Notes under the pieces: generated by a model
What the model was told of the DNA's origin: nothing
What the model saw: the letters and a program-made list of their open reading frames with translations, nothing else
Database searches by the model: none
Translations under genes and position numbers: made by a program
From: Phaffia rhodozyma
Lineage: Eukaryota > Basidiomycota > Tremellomycetes > Cystofilobasidiales > Mrakiaceae
Assembly: GCA_014706385.1 (NCBI GenBank)
Contig: JACGZH010000001.1
Span: 1,116,001 to 1,180,000, forward strand
DNA length: 64,000 nucleotides
Direction: 5' to 3'
Shown: positions 1-10,920 of the stretch, one piece after another
How positions within the stretch are numbered: the first letter of the stretch is position 1
Layout of the letters: every line of letters starts with the position of its first letter

Positions 1-1703
1 CATCATCAGACAATGAACGAAGGTCTTATGATGACTGACGATCAAATTCGCGCACTCCTCACTCTCAGCCTCGAAGTCTAGCAAAATTCATTGGCAAGCT
101 ATTAGGTCGATCCCTGTCGAAGCCACCGAGCGTTGTTAAATCAAAATGGAATAACAGGAGACTATCACCCGAACAGATCTCTTGTACGTTCGCTCTTCGC
201 TGCTTCTAATTTGATCCTTACCCTTCTTGCCCCCGGCTCACCCTCTCTCTTCGTTATTTCCTGCCCTCGTCCTTCTTGGCCTTCCCTCTTTCCAGATGCT
301 GCCAGTGATGCACTTTCAGGGCTTCAAGCCTACCATGTTCTTCGTCAACAAGCGCTCTCCGGGGTGCTTTCCAAAACATGGCATCTCCACACTCGAGACC
401 TTGAGAAGGTAAGAATATTCGACTACGAGACCGAAAGGATTCTCGATCGGCTGCCTCCCGTTCTGGGTACTAGTACACCGCCAGCCGTAGGTGTCAACGT
501 GGACGTCCCATATGGAGTTGGTAGGGCTCAGTCTGCGTCAATCTCGAACGATACCGATGAGTTGGTGGAGGAAGAAGACTCGGAAGAAGAAGAGATCAGC
601 CAGGCAATCAGAGAGGCAGAAGAGGAAGAAGCTATGGAGGAAGATGAGTTCGTTAGGGAGATCCTTCATGGTGACGTCGACCCGGAGGAGACATCTGCAA
701 CTTTCGTCAAGCCGGAGGAAGTACAATCGAATGTATCGACGTCCACATGGCCGATGACCCCTGCAACGCCTGAGCCTGTATCTAAACCTCAACCTCGACC
801 CGAGTCCAGATTTAAATCCAAATCGTTCACACCATCGACAGACACCAGACCTAGCCATTCTACTCTCGAGATGGCACCTCTTCAGGAGTGGAGAACGCTT
901 CCAAGCTCGAACGGGAAATCATCTTTAGCAAGCGTCCCAATGAATGTAGAGAAGCGAACAAATCACAAGAACGCCGGCCAAGCAAAGAGAAAACCCTCGG
1001 AAGTTCGATCTGGACAATTAAAGATCGAGCTAGAAGACATGGTGGAAGTTGCTCCTGGTGAATTTTGTGTCTTGTAGTTTTCTCTCTGTTCTCCTGTCAT
1101 CCTTACTGATTAGCCTTTTCATTTCATTTCTTTCCTTTCTTCAAAAAGAACCCAAGAAACCAAAAATATACCGGCCTGGTTACTCGCCGACAATAGCGGA
1201 TGTGGTAGCGCTGAACTTGTTCCTGAAAGGTGCAACATTGGCACAGATTGGTCGGGATAGCGAGGTCCTCCGGTGAGTTCTGAGCCACGATATATAGAGG
1301 GAGCGGTGTGTCTCATTATCTTGATGAGCTGGCGATTGATCGTCCCTTTGGATTGCTTCACGTCGCCTTTCTTTTCTTTCCTTCGGCAGCGCTTCGCAAC
1401 CGAGAGGAGGCTCTGCGAACGATGTACAATACGCATGGAAACCGTCTACCGTCCAGTACGTGTCTTCCGCCTCTTTCCTCATCATTATATTCTCTTCTCT
1501 GACGTCTTTGTGTCTCTCTTTGTTGAATCTTTAGACGGCGAATCATCAAAGCGCTTGACATGGACCGAACCGTCAAGCTAGATTCTCACCAGTGGGCCAG
1601 ACTGACTGGCAATGGGATTCTTCAAGACGTAAGGGATGTAGATGACGCAATGGAGATTATCGAGCCGCTCTTACAAAGTAGACGAATGCAGGGCGCTATC
1701 TAA
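1..1703 (+). CDS. WRN-type 3'-5' exonuclease, C-terminal part (5' end outside window)
   Basis: The gene enters from the left edge. An exon from about 69 (after a pyrimidine-rich acceptor) reads SLAKFIGKLLGRSLSKP and then SPEQI; splicing to the acceptor near 294 restores SPEQISYAASDALSGLQAY. This is the end of a DEDDy 3'-5' exonuclease fold (WRN/EXD2 type), where the YxxxD motif supplies the last tyrosine and metal-binding aspartate. A long acidic Glu/Asp stretch follows (about 560-680), then a Ser/Pro-rich linker, then a short helical segment around 1170-1275 (ADVVALNLFLKGATLAQIG) resembling the helix-turn-helix found at the C-terminus of RecQ/WRN proteins. The stop is TAA at 1701. The first catalytic motifs and the start are not visible, so whether a helicase is attached cannot be seen. 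The exonuclease call is fairly strong; the HTH is inference. Confidence 0.65.
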
Positions 1704-2096
1704 GTTCAGATCTCCTTGCTCTTGTTCCCATCCTCTGCTTTCATTTCCCCCCTCTGCCAACCATTTTTGTTGTTTCTCCTTGATGGTCACTTGATCCCAT
1801 TATTCCCGCGAAAGATGTCTTCACGACTTTTTGTTTTCCTTCTTCCATATAGTTCGTATAGATCGCATTGATCTTGTAGTATTTCTAGTCTCATCTCATT
1901 TCTCCTACTTTGGATTCCCATCTCTTCCGCGATGCCTCCTGCCTCTGAATTTATTCCCCTATACTGTTCTCTTTTACCGGATGTTTCATTATATCACCCA
2001 TAACGCCTCTAAACTCTCTTTCTTGTTCTAGAAGGAAAAAAGCTTAATCCATTCAGATATATGTTGTTTCTCTCGCAAAAGCCAGCAATCGAAGAG
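1704..2096. other. Intergenic, no gene seen
   Basis: T/C-rich spacer holding the 3' end of the exonuclease gene and the promoter side of the Med20-like gene. No open frame with recognisable protein content and no clear TATA box was seen. Confidence 0.5.
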
Positions 2097-3661
2097 ATGA
2101 GTGAATACTGCAGTGACTCTGTCGTGCGTTCATTCTAATACTCTCTAATCATTTCTCCTATTACTCTTCAATTGCCTTCTAATCGATTTCTCACTTCTTG
2201 ACTATCCATCTTTCTCTTATCCTTCCTCCTCACTCTCGGATGTCCCACAGTACATGCTGGCTCAGATGGCAGAACCCACCGGTATGTGATAATCCAACTA
2301 GAACACTTATCTCGTTCTCTTGCTATCCTACGCTCACCGTTGTTCTGTTTTCTTTTCTTTCTCGCGGGTTTAATCGTCTCGAAACAAGGCTGCTGGAGCA
2401 GTCGAGTTGATCGCTGATGTTCTGTCGAAGCAGTATCTAGTTCGTTCTATTTTCATCACCATCCCTTCTACTATCTTGTGAAAAGACCTGATCACTTGTG
2501 TTCAACCCATACAGGCTCAGCCAACGACGAAATTTCTTCTCAGTTTGAACTCCCATCGGGCTTCTTTCCCTACGCCCACAGATACAGCAGGGCCGTCTCA
2601 CTCGCCGGGATTGTCAACCCGGTCATTACATACCGTTGTCGCTCATTCGTCTCCCTACATCCATGCGTTGATCGAAGAATCCGTCCCTAACTCTTCATCT
2701 ACTCATGCTTCCAACCCTGCTACGGGTTCGGCGACAAAGGCAGATCTGCCGCCGAGTAGCAAGAAAAAACAAACGATGCTGAGTCTTACGCCGCCAGGAA
2801 GTCTCCATCAGTTGTTGGCAGCTGTGAAGAGTGGGTTTGTTGTAAATGATCCAGGAGCTGGAGCTGGAATTGGGAAACAACGGACGGAAGGTGTACGTTT
2901 GTTTCTTTTTTTCTTTTTCCTTTTCTTTTCTTTTCTTTCCTTTCTTCTCCAGGCTGTCTCTCTTCGCTCAAATGTAAAAGCGACATCACAATCTCACTGG
3001 TACGGTTGATGGACTTTGTGCTCGTTTCTCCTTCTCAGGTCGATATGGGAACATCCTCTCTATCTCGAACGCGTAACCAAAGTACAGCACTTAAAGTGGA
3101 TGGACAGACGTTCGAGATTCCCTATGGAGTGACGTCTTCCAACGGGACAAGCTGGACGGGGGAGAGAGAGGTCGAATGGGTCGTCAAAGTCGGAGGGATC
3201 AGCGGAGCTGGTGGAACTTCCAAAGGTGTCCTTATAGAGGTCTGTCGACTTTTATCTTTCGCCTTCTCTCTTTCAAGCGAGATCAGTTCCGAGAAGAATT
3301 AAAGATCCTGACATCAGTCGTGTATCGCTATTCATTTATACAGGTCGAACATCATATGCCTTCGTCCACATCCCTTCTTCCACTTCTCTACCCAAATGCT
3401 ATCCCTTCACCTACATTCGTCGAACTCCAAGCGTTTCTTGTCTCTCTCCTTCCTCCGTTACCTGATTTGAAGTATTCTTTATCGACAGACGAGAATTGGG
3501 TGGATATTGGGGTCTCGTTTGACAGTCCTGCATCAATATCGACGGCGACGGACACGGGAACAGGAGAGAGCAGGACAGCGCCTGAGGTCGATAAAGTCGA
3601 GCTCGCAAGACGGACCGCTTGGCTTCTCATAGGACTCTTGAGGAAGGATCTCCTCTTCTAA
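2097..3661 (+). CDS. MED20: Mediator complex subunit 20-like protein
   Basis: A multi-exon gene. Spliced segments read YMLAQMAEPT, then AAGAVELIADVLSKQY, then TTKFLLSLNSHRASF, then a Ser/Thr/Pro linker, then WVVKVGGISGAGGTSKGV followed directly by LIEVEHH. The core pattern VKVG...G...(I/L)xVEVE with a following hydrophobic helix (FVELQAFLVSLLPPLP) matches the Med20/Srb2 fold (for comparison, animal Med20 has FLVKVGTVTMGPSARG then ISVEVEY). Med20 sits in the Mediator head with Med8 and Med18 and supports RNA polymerase II initiation. The N-terminal exon boundaries and the ATG at 2097 are my choice; the usual GVT start of Med20 is not obvious. The long linker (about 2690-2890) is larger than in animals. 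A pyrimidine run at about 2900-2950 forms a strong 3' splice signal. Confidence 0.55.
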
Positions 3662-4097
3662 TTTCCCTCTTTTGGACAGATAAGCAGACGAGTCTACCTT
3701 TTGATAAAATAACCGACCGGCCGACCTGGCTATGGCTCTCATTCGTCTTTGACCGACTTTGACCGATTGTGATTTTAGACGTCGCGTGCAGTTCACTGTA
3801 TACATCCTTCTTCTTCCTTGTTTCCAATTCTTTGGATGGTTCTGCGCACAAATTTCTCTGCATACTGCTGGTTTTGCAATGCTCTCATATATACACATAC
3901 ACATACATATATATTTATACCTTGATCATCTCGTCTCATGAAATTCTGATGATGTTGATGTGGGCAAAGAAGATACTCTCATGGTGTACACATGATCTCA
4001 AGGCTGTGCTCAACCCGGGTGAGGATAGAAGGAAGAACGAACCCATTCACCCAAACTTCCCATCTTGCTTCGTCTGGTTCTTCGTCATACGCTCACG
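3662..4097. other. Intergenic with AT/CA simple repeat
   Basis: Spacer between Med20-like and Csn12-like genes. It contains an alternating purine-pyrimidine run (tatacacatac type, about 3888-3921). No gene seen. Confidence 0.5.
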
Positions 4098-6311
4098 ATG
4101 CAATCCATGCAAACCCAGGCCATCCCGCTTCCGTTTCCCAAGTATTGTCAGATCGTTCAAAAAGCTCTCAGAGAGCGTGATGGAGAGACATTAGCGGTCC
4201 TCTTGGCTAACGATCAGCAGGAAATTGGAGAGAGGATCATTCTTGGTCTAGCTGGGTCTCATGTTCGTTCTCTGCCCTTTCCTTTGTTTTGGTTCTCTCT
4301 TCTAGCAATGAGTTTCATTTGCTAAGGACAGGTGTAGTATTGGTTCTACGGGAGTTGTTCTGGGACATTGATCATCTTCCCTCGTTCGTATTTGTGCATC
4401 TAGCGAAACTTGCTCGTACCGCACACGCTCAAGTTGCCCAGCCCGTTCTCTGAGATCGTCATCAGTCATATTCAAGTGCTCGTCCTCTCTAAGCAAGCTA
4501 GCTCGAGCCTAGGAGAGACAGAAGGAGCCAGTTGGGTCGGTGCTTATAAGGAGCAGGTTCAGTGTCTTTCGTGCGTGTTCTCTTTCATGGCGGTCTTTCT
4601 CCTTCTCTTTCGCGTCCTTCGATGAGGGAATGCTTCCCGACTTGTCTGATACAGAGGGATCCAGACAAACGCGTTGGTTCTAACGTGTCTTTCTCAAAAT
4701 CTATATAGGTTGTTTATGAACCAGTTCTTAATCAATCAAACATCATGGCCTCTTCCGGTGCTTTATCAACTGTGTAGAGATCTTCGAGATCTAGGGGAGA
4801 AGGTCCGTCTGAGCTTGTTCTTACTCTTCGTTGTCAACGTCCTTTCGTTCCGTTATATATTCACACCCTTAATCTTCGTGCACAAACTCCATCGAACAGG
4901 CGGATGAATATTCAATCTCATCAGGTCTTCAAAAAACACCGGTTTCGTTAGAAGATACCGCCAGACACATCAATAAAGCTTTCACAATCGTCGCTACCGA
5001 TAGAATGAACAAAGGTGTAGAAGCTCGTCAGAGGGGAATTTATTATATCGCTGGTCTTTCAATAAAATGTTACTTTAAAGTCAGTCTCATTCTTTTTTCA
5101 TGTTTTTCCTCTTAACCTCGATATGAGGATCTGACATTTTTTCCCCTTTGGATATAGGTTAACCGACCGACGTTGTGTAAGAATATCATCCGCGCCATTG
5201 GTTCGTCCTCAAACCCCCAACCACTCGACTCATTCCCTATAGCCCACCAAGTCACATGGAGGTACTACATGGGCATGTTAGCTTTCTTGGAAGAGGAGTA
5301 CAAGACTGCGGAAGATCTTTTCTGGGAGGCTTTCAAAGGCTGTAGTTGGCTTGCGAAACGAAATCTGGAGTAAGTCTGTTCCTCTCTTGAGATCGTCTTT
5401 GTTATTCTCTTACCGAAATAGTATTGGTGTACTGATGACTTTTGTTCTGTTTGTTTTGTTTCGCTCTCTTCTCTGCCTGGACTGAAGACAAATCCTATTT
5501 TATCTTCTCCCTCTCCGACTTCTTCGCGGTCTCCTTCCATCCCCAATCCTTCTTTCTCAATTTCCAGTACTTTCCGATACATATCTTCCCTTTATTCAAG
5601 CCCTCAGACGATCCGATATCAGAGCTTACGACATCGCGCTTCGGGCTCTTCGGGGGAAGCTGTTGAGTCTGAGCGGCGGCGGTGGCGGTGGTGGCGGTGG
5701 GATCTGGACGGCTATGGAAAAGGGAAGAGAGGTCGTCGTCAGAGGTCGGCTGAAGAAAATGTACGTGCCCTCGTCTTTCTTAACAGAGCCTTTTGACTCA
5801 GAAAGATGATCAATCGACTGATTGGGATTGGTTCGGAATCTTTCTTTTCTTTTCTCTTTGGACATATGATGATAGTTGGTTGGCTCAGAACAAACTCTCG
5901 AGAATACCAATCAAGACATTCCAAATAGGTCTTCAACTCGCTTCCGGCTCTTCATCATTATCAGCATCAACACCGACACCAATACCTTCGAGAGTAGAAG
6001 ATGGCTCATTTGGAGATCTTGAAGACGAGGAAGAGTACGCGGATCCTGCAGAAGTCGAATGTCTAATTGCCAACATGATTTACAAGGTTCGTTACATCCT
6101 TCTCTCATCTTCTACTATCTTTCCCCTTGCTTTGGCCGAAAGCGGAGAGGCCAAACCGGGAGATTTGACCAACTGACCCTGCTCTTCTGACATATATCAC
6201 CTATACGTTTCTTCATTCTTATAGGGTTACGTCAAAGGATATATCTCTCATGGTCATCAAATCGTCGTTCTCTCTGCCAAATCTGCTTTCCCACCACTAG
6301 GTGGGCCTTGA
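4098..6311 (+). CDS. CSN12: PCI-domain protein of the Csn12/Thp1 (PCID2) family
   Basis: Exons read KYCQIVQKALRERDGETLAV at the N-terminus, MNKGVEARQRGIYYIAGLSI with KCYFKVNRPTLCKNIIRAIG in the middle, then QVTWRYYMGMLAFLEEEYKT and AEDLFWEAFKGCSWLAKRN. The next exon gives IQALRRSDIRAYDIALRALR, and the end gives VECLIANMIYKGYVKGYISH and VVLSAKSAFPPL. This is the helical repeat plus winged helix of the PCI family, closest in pattern to Csn12 and to PCID2/Thp1 of the TREX-2 mRNA-export complex; the two paralogs cannot be separated by eye. Family members act with Sem1 at nuclear pores or in COP9-like/splicing complexes. An odd run of nine glycines (about 5676-5702) lies in the loop before the WTAMEKGREV helix. 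The first ATG of the in-frame exon is chosen as start. TGA is at 6309. Confidence 0.75.
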
Positions 6312-6538
6312 AAAGAAGAAATCGGGATGAAATACACAACATCAGCCTCGAGCTCGAGCGTATTCACTTATGGAAGGTAATCTATAGAATGTTAAATACT
6401 TTTGGCTCAGTTTGCCAATCACACTATAGTTGTAGAGGAACATGTCTATGAACAGATCTATGCAAAGCAAAAGAAGAGAACAAGGGAACAAATGATAATT
6501 TAGAGAAGAAAAGGTTGAAGTAAGATAAAGAGATCAAT

Positions 6539-8728
6539 CTAGTATCCATACAACTCTTTTCTAAACGCCTTTGCCGTCGTTCTCTGTTGTATCCATTCTT
6601 CAGTAGCTTCGTGCCAACCAGGTCCGTCCTGTTTTGAAATAAGACCAAACACACGGACAACCATCTCAGTCAGGACTCGCTTTTCGAATGGCCCTTCACT
6701 CTCACAAAACAAGAGAAAGAGAAGGAAGAAATCTCAACCGACCTGGCCGCCTTCTCCGATAGCTTTCAACCAGCCGTTAGTGTTCAACCACTCAGCTGGC
6801 ATACCGATCGCATGGGGGTTACCTTCCAATTCTTCCGATTTCTGAATAGGTGGAAGTTCAGCGGGTATCTGGCGGGCTTGTGTCCAGGCATAAGCGATGA
6901 CGCGCGATTGGACCTCTGATAATCGGAAGGGGACGACCCAGTATGCTATATGAGAAAGAACGACGAAAGCGAGGGAGTTGTTCAATCACTCTTCCTCGAG
7001 ACAACGAAAACAACCGAAAACAAAACGATGTATTCACCTAAACCGATGAAGGCGATAGTCGGATCAGGTAGATAGAACATCTCACAGCTCCCATCCAGAT
7101 GATGGACAGCCGAACCTCCGACTCGGCCTTCCAACCCTGGCTGAACCTTCTCTGGCGGAGGCCTCTCCGCGTCGCCCTCTCGACTAACAGCCAGTCGGGG
7201 ACTGACCACCGAATGACTCTTCCACGGTTCATCCTTCGTCTGATCGATAAACGAGTACGCAAAGTTATAGCCCGTAGCAAAGAGAACGACATCTAATTCT
7301 TCTGGCCCAAGCGTCATTCCATCCGAAAAGGTGATGACCCCCGAGGAAGAGACTGATCGTAGTGAAGGAACAATCTGAACTTGTTTCGTCCATTGCTCAA
7401 GAGGTTCGGGAAAGACTTCTGCAGGGATAGTTCGGGTAGAAAGATAAATCTTGCTCTTGTTGGAACTGTCAGGAAGCGCTAAGTTGGCAAGAGATAGATC
7501 GTGTGCGATATCGGATCCCTGATTCAGGTGAGGAAGATCACACAGTTAATAACTGTCAGTAGCGCGCGAGCGGTTGTGGGAATGATATCAAGAGGTGACC
7601 TACAGAACTTTTCGCCCCTACGATCAGTAGTTTCTTCCCCTGATACTCGGCTGCCGAGCGCCAAGATTGGCTGGGTGCGTTCCGTGTGAGAATTAAGCAC
7701 ATAGCTTGATAAGCACAGTAAATTCAAACAAACTGAAGACTGTAACATTGTGGAAACGGACCTGTGTGCGATCTTGCCCTTGAAATTCCAAAGACCTGGT
7801 ATGTAGGGAATGAATGGCTGGTTGTAATGTCCATTGGCAATTACTATAGAACAAAACAATACCAACCCCACAGGTATGTATCTGATCAATCAATTGGTGC
7901 GTTCGAACAAAATATCGGAAACCAGATGATAGACTTACCGACGTGAGAAAACTTCTCTTCAAAGGGTTGACCATCTGTCTCGCTCTGGATAGTCCATCGC
8001 TCTGCGTCTGAAGCAGGGCTCGGCGTATGGAATAGTCGGTGAACTGAAGTTGAGAATCGGATACAACTCTTCAACCTGATGGGATGTTTATCGGTCGGGA
8101 AAGAACGATTATCAGTCAGCAACCGGATATATTAATTTCGATCTAACCTGAGCACTTTTGAGCTAACCCATGAACTTCTCCGAATCGACGAAGATAGTCT
8201 TGAATCCGATGATGAGCTGGAAAGATGTCTGTTCCTTTATCAAACGGGTTATCTCTAAATGCCATGCTGCAGAACGATGTTTCAATTAGAAGTGAGTCTC
8301 TAAACACGCATGTAACGAACAAAGATATCAAATAAGATGGCCTACACATAGTTTGGAAGGTTCGTTCGCAAAGACTTATACATTGGGGAAGGCGGAATAG
8401 AATGAGGATTATTCAGCCCTGCCGATGTGAGATAAAGAGGTTGTCCGGCCTGTGTGTAGTAGACTGAGGGATCCTCTGCATCCTCTTCGAAGCGCCTGAC
8501 GTTCGATGAGTTCTTCCATGTTGATCAGTTCACCACCGCTCGAACGGCTAAGGAGAGTATATGGTCTTACCAGATCCCTCCGACGTCGTCTCTAGCTTCA
8601 TAGACGACGATGTCTTTCTTCTGAACTCCTCTGTCGATCAACTGTTTGACCTGGGCAAGCCCGAGACTTCCGGCTCCGATGACTGCAACTTTGGATAAAG
8701 GTGGAAGGGTAGCTGTTGGCAAAGACAT
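6539..8728 (-). CDS. Flavin-containing monooxygenase (FAD/NADPH)
   Basis: Read on the minus strand, the protein starts MSLPTATLPPLSKVAVIGAG and continues SLGLAQVKQL: a Rossmann GxGxxG FAD site right after the start. Then come EARDDVGGIW, the NPFDKGTDIFPAHHRIQDYL region, VIANGHYNQPFIP (the conserved middle motif of FMO proteins), a second dinucleotide site KKLLIVGAKSS (NADPH), and DVVLFATGYNF followed near the end by IAFIGL. The order and spacing fit class B flavin monooxygenases, which oxygenate soft nucleophiles (N or S) with NADPH and O2. The substrate cannot be told. The gene has many short introns. It lies tail to tail with the Csn12-like gene (227 bp between stops). Stop TAG at 6541-6539; start ATG at 8728. 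Confidence 0.85.
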
Positions 8729-9089
8729 GATGTTAACAGCTGTCCTTCTGTGTGTTCTTTGATGGCAAGATCAAGATTGAAGTAAGAATCGAAGATAGTG
8801 CAAACGGGATGGGATCTTTATACATCGGCGAGAGCCGTCCAATGACGCCACCGGCGGAAGCGCGTTAAATGCTTTTTCGTTCTTCGAGCACGCTCGCTTC
8901 TCTCATCGTTCCATTTGTTTCCATAGAAAGAAGAGATTTTACTGGCAGAACATATTGTACACGATGAAAGAAGGTTTTGAGGAGTCGTGAGACGCGACTA
9001 GACGACCATGCAGATAAATTTCGACCGAGCAACGTGATGATGATACATGGATCAGATACTAGTACATCGTGGACATTCTTTCCTCTACA
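8729..9089. other. Intergenic: monooxygenase promoter side and oligoribonuclease 3' end
   Basis: No gene seen. It should hold the upstream region of the monooxygenase and the 3' end of the oligoribonuclease, both on the minus strand. Confidence 0.5.
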
Positions 9090-10648
9090 TTATTCAGCCA
9101 GCTCTTGAGAAGGCTCTACAGGTATGGCCTGTCTTCCTTTCGTCAGACTCGTACCCTTGATATTCGTCGACTCAGTCTGGTCACTCGTCTGTTTCGTGCT
9201 CAAATACTCATCTTCCGTCTCCCATCGTTTCGGACTCGTCGAGGTATTCCATTTCAAGTTATCGTCCACCTGGATTTTCTCATCCGATCTCGGGTGCTTC
9301 GGCTTGGACGATGTCGATGAGACCGAATTGGCTTGTAGGGAGCTGTCGATCATGACCGGAGGGACAAATACAGTTGCTTTGTATTGAGCTAGCTCAAGGA
9401 TAGACTGTTGGATATCATCCAGCGCTCGGTGCGCGATCTCCCGGTCGGCATCCCGCGCTCGGCGGAAGATAGGAACCAGGGTCGCTGTGAGTTTGGGGTT
9501 GGATTTAGACAAGAGTCAAAGTGGTACAATTGATTAAAGGTCAGCTCTTAAGCGATCAAGTCAAAGTCGAACAGGGATGGTCAGACGACATACGATACCA
9601 CCTCGAGACGCATTCTTTGATTGTAGACACATCTACTATACGCTATAGGAACATTGACCACGGTGAGAAAGACAGCGAGAATTTAGGAGTCAATTGAATA
9701 GACCTTTCGAGATCACAGAAATTTGATATGGATACGAACGTAGTGCAACCAATCTATTATGCTGCTCATTCCGCCGTTCGGTCGTCTTAAGAATGCTGCA
9801 TCAGCATGGACTGAGCTGCCTGCCAACACTCCAGTTCTCTTCTCAGGAATTCGCTCTTTGATATACTTGAGCACTTCGGCTTCGACGTATTCGTGTGTAT
9901 GAGGAGAGTCGATGCATGCCTGAGTCAACCCGGTCTAGAGAGCAAATCAACACAAAGTGAGGGTAGTCAGAGGCACCATTCAGTAAAGACTATTCTTCTG
10001 AATGTAGAGTACATGGGATGACACACATACCTTGCCATGTTGTTCAGTACACCACTCTCCCATCTTATCAAGGACCTCTTTTGGGGTTTGGACAATGAAC
10101 GAAATGCCTTCGTCTACCGCTCGGAGCTCTCCGTCGGTGATGATCACTGCTATCTACGGTTTCCAACCAGGTGGATGAGCCCGATCAGCGTCAGCATGAT
10201 CTGTATAGATAATTTCTCAAGCAGACACGCAGGAACGAACCTCGATGATCCTGTCATTCTCCAAGTCTAGTCCTGTCATCTCACAGTCTATCCATACCAA
10301 CGGGCCATCTGCTGCAATCAGTTTCTTCTTGAAAGATGGCTCGATGACCTTTGGGGTAACGATTGACTTGATCATCTGGTTCTTCGAGGCAAAGGGTGTC
10401 ATGAATGCAGTCGGATTGATCCTAGGAGCGACGTGGGATAAGGGAGGGGGAACACTGGTAGGAAAGGGACTAAAACCGTTTGGATTGTATGAGAACTGAG
10501 ATGAAGCGAGAGAGGGCCTATGAGGGTTAAGTGGATCGTGAGTTAGTGTTTTTCGAAGTTCTTTGGCTGCCTTTGCGGTCGGGAGATTCTTCGCGTCTTT
10601 GACTGGGAATCGACGAAGTAGTGAGGCAGTGAGTCCTTTTTTGTACAT
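9090..10648 (-). CDS. REX2: Oligoribonuclease (REXO2/Rex2-type DEDDh exonuclease)
   Basis: On the minus strand the first exon has a basic, presumably mitochondrial N-terminus (MYKKGLTASLLRRFPVKDAK) and ends in LVWIDCEMTGLDLENDRIIE, the first DEDD motif of oligoribonuclease. Later exons give IVQTPKEVLDKMGEWCTEQH, then VLAGSSVHADAAFLRR (second acidic motif), RIVDVSTIKE and AHRALDDIQQSI (the His and last Asp of DEDDh). The enzyme degrades 2-5 nt RNA fragments to nucleotides, mainly in mitochondria. About 80 residues beyond the catalytic domain (Ser/Lys-rich) are extra compared with animal REXO2. It is divergent from UTP23; the two starts are 272 bp apart. Confidence 0.9.
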
Positions 10649-10775
10649 TCACTCGACCGTCCTATGTCCACGAAGCAGAGTGGAACGACTGTGAGAACGG
10701 AGAACGAAGAACGATGAACGCAGACGAAAGAGAAGAGAAGGAGAAAAGAGAGATATTTCAAGTTAACCCCGGGAG

Positions 10776-10794
10776 CACGTGTTGAAGTCACGTG
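10776..10794. promoter_or_regulatory. Paired CACGTG boxes between REX2 and UTP23
   Basis: Two CACGTG hexamers at 10776-10781 and 10789-10794 lie in the shared upstream region of the divergent pair. CACGTG is the core site of bHLH factors (Cbf1/Pho4/Myc type). Binding is inferred from sequence only. A CT run (about 10877-10893) follows just before the UTP23 start. Confidence 0.45.
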
Positions 10795-10920
10795 ATCCCA
10801 CTTGGTTACACCTCCGCCCGCCCTAACAGACGATTTTCAAGATTCCCGTTCTCCCATACTCTTTCCTAACGTACACCTCTCTCTCTCTCTCTTCGACTCA
10901 CTTCTATCTAGGCATTCACA

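Noticed and set aside
538..858. Minus-strand open frame of about 106 codons
   Set aside because: Lies opposite the acidic low-complexity coding region; the Arg/Leu-rich text is the mirror of Glu/Asp codons.
6539..10648. Secondary-metabolite cluster around the monooxygenase
   Set aside because: Neighbours are housekeeping genes; no synthase, prenyltransferase or pathway regulator is near.
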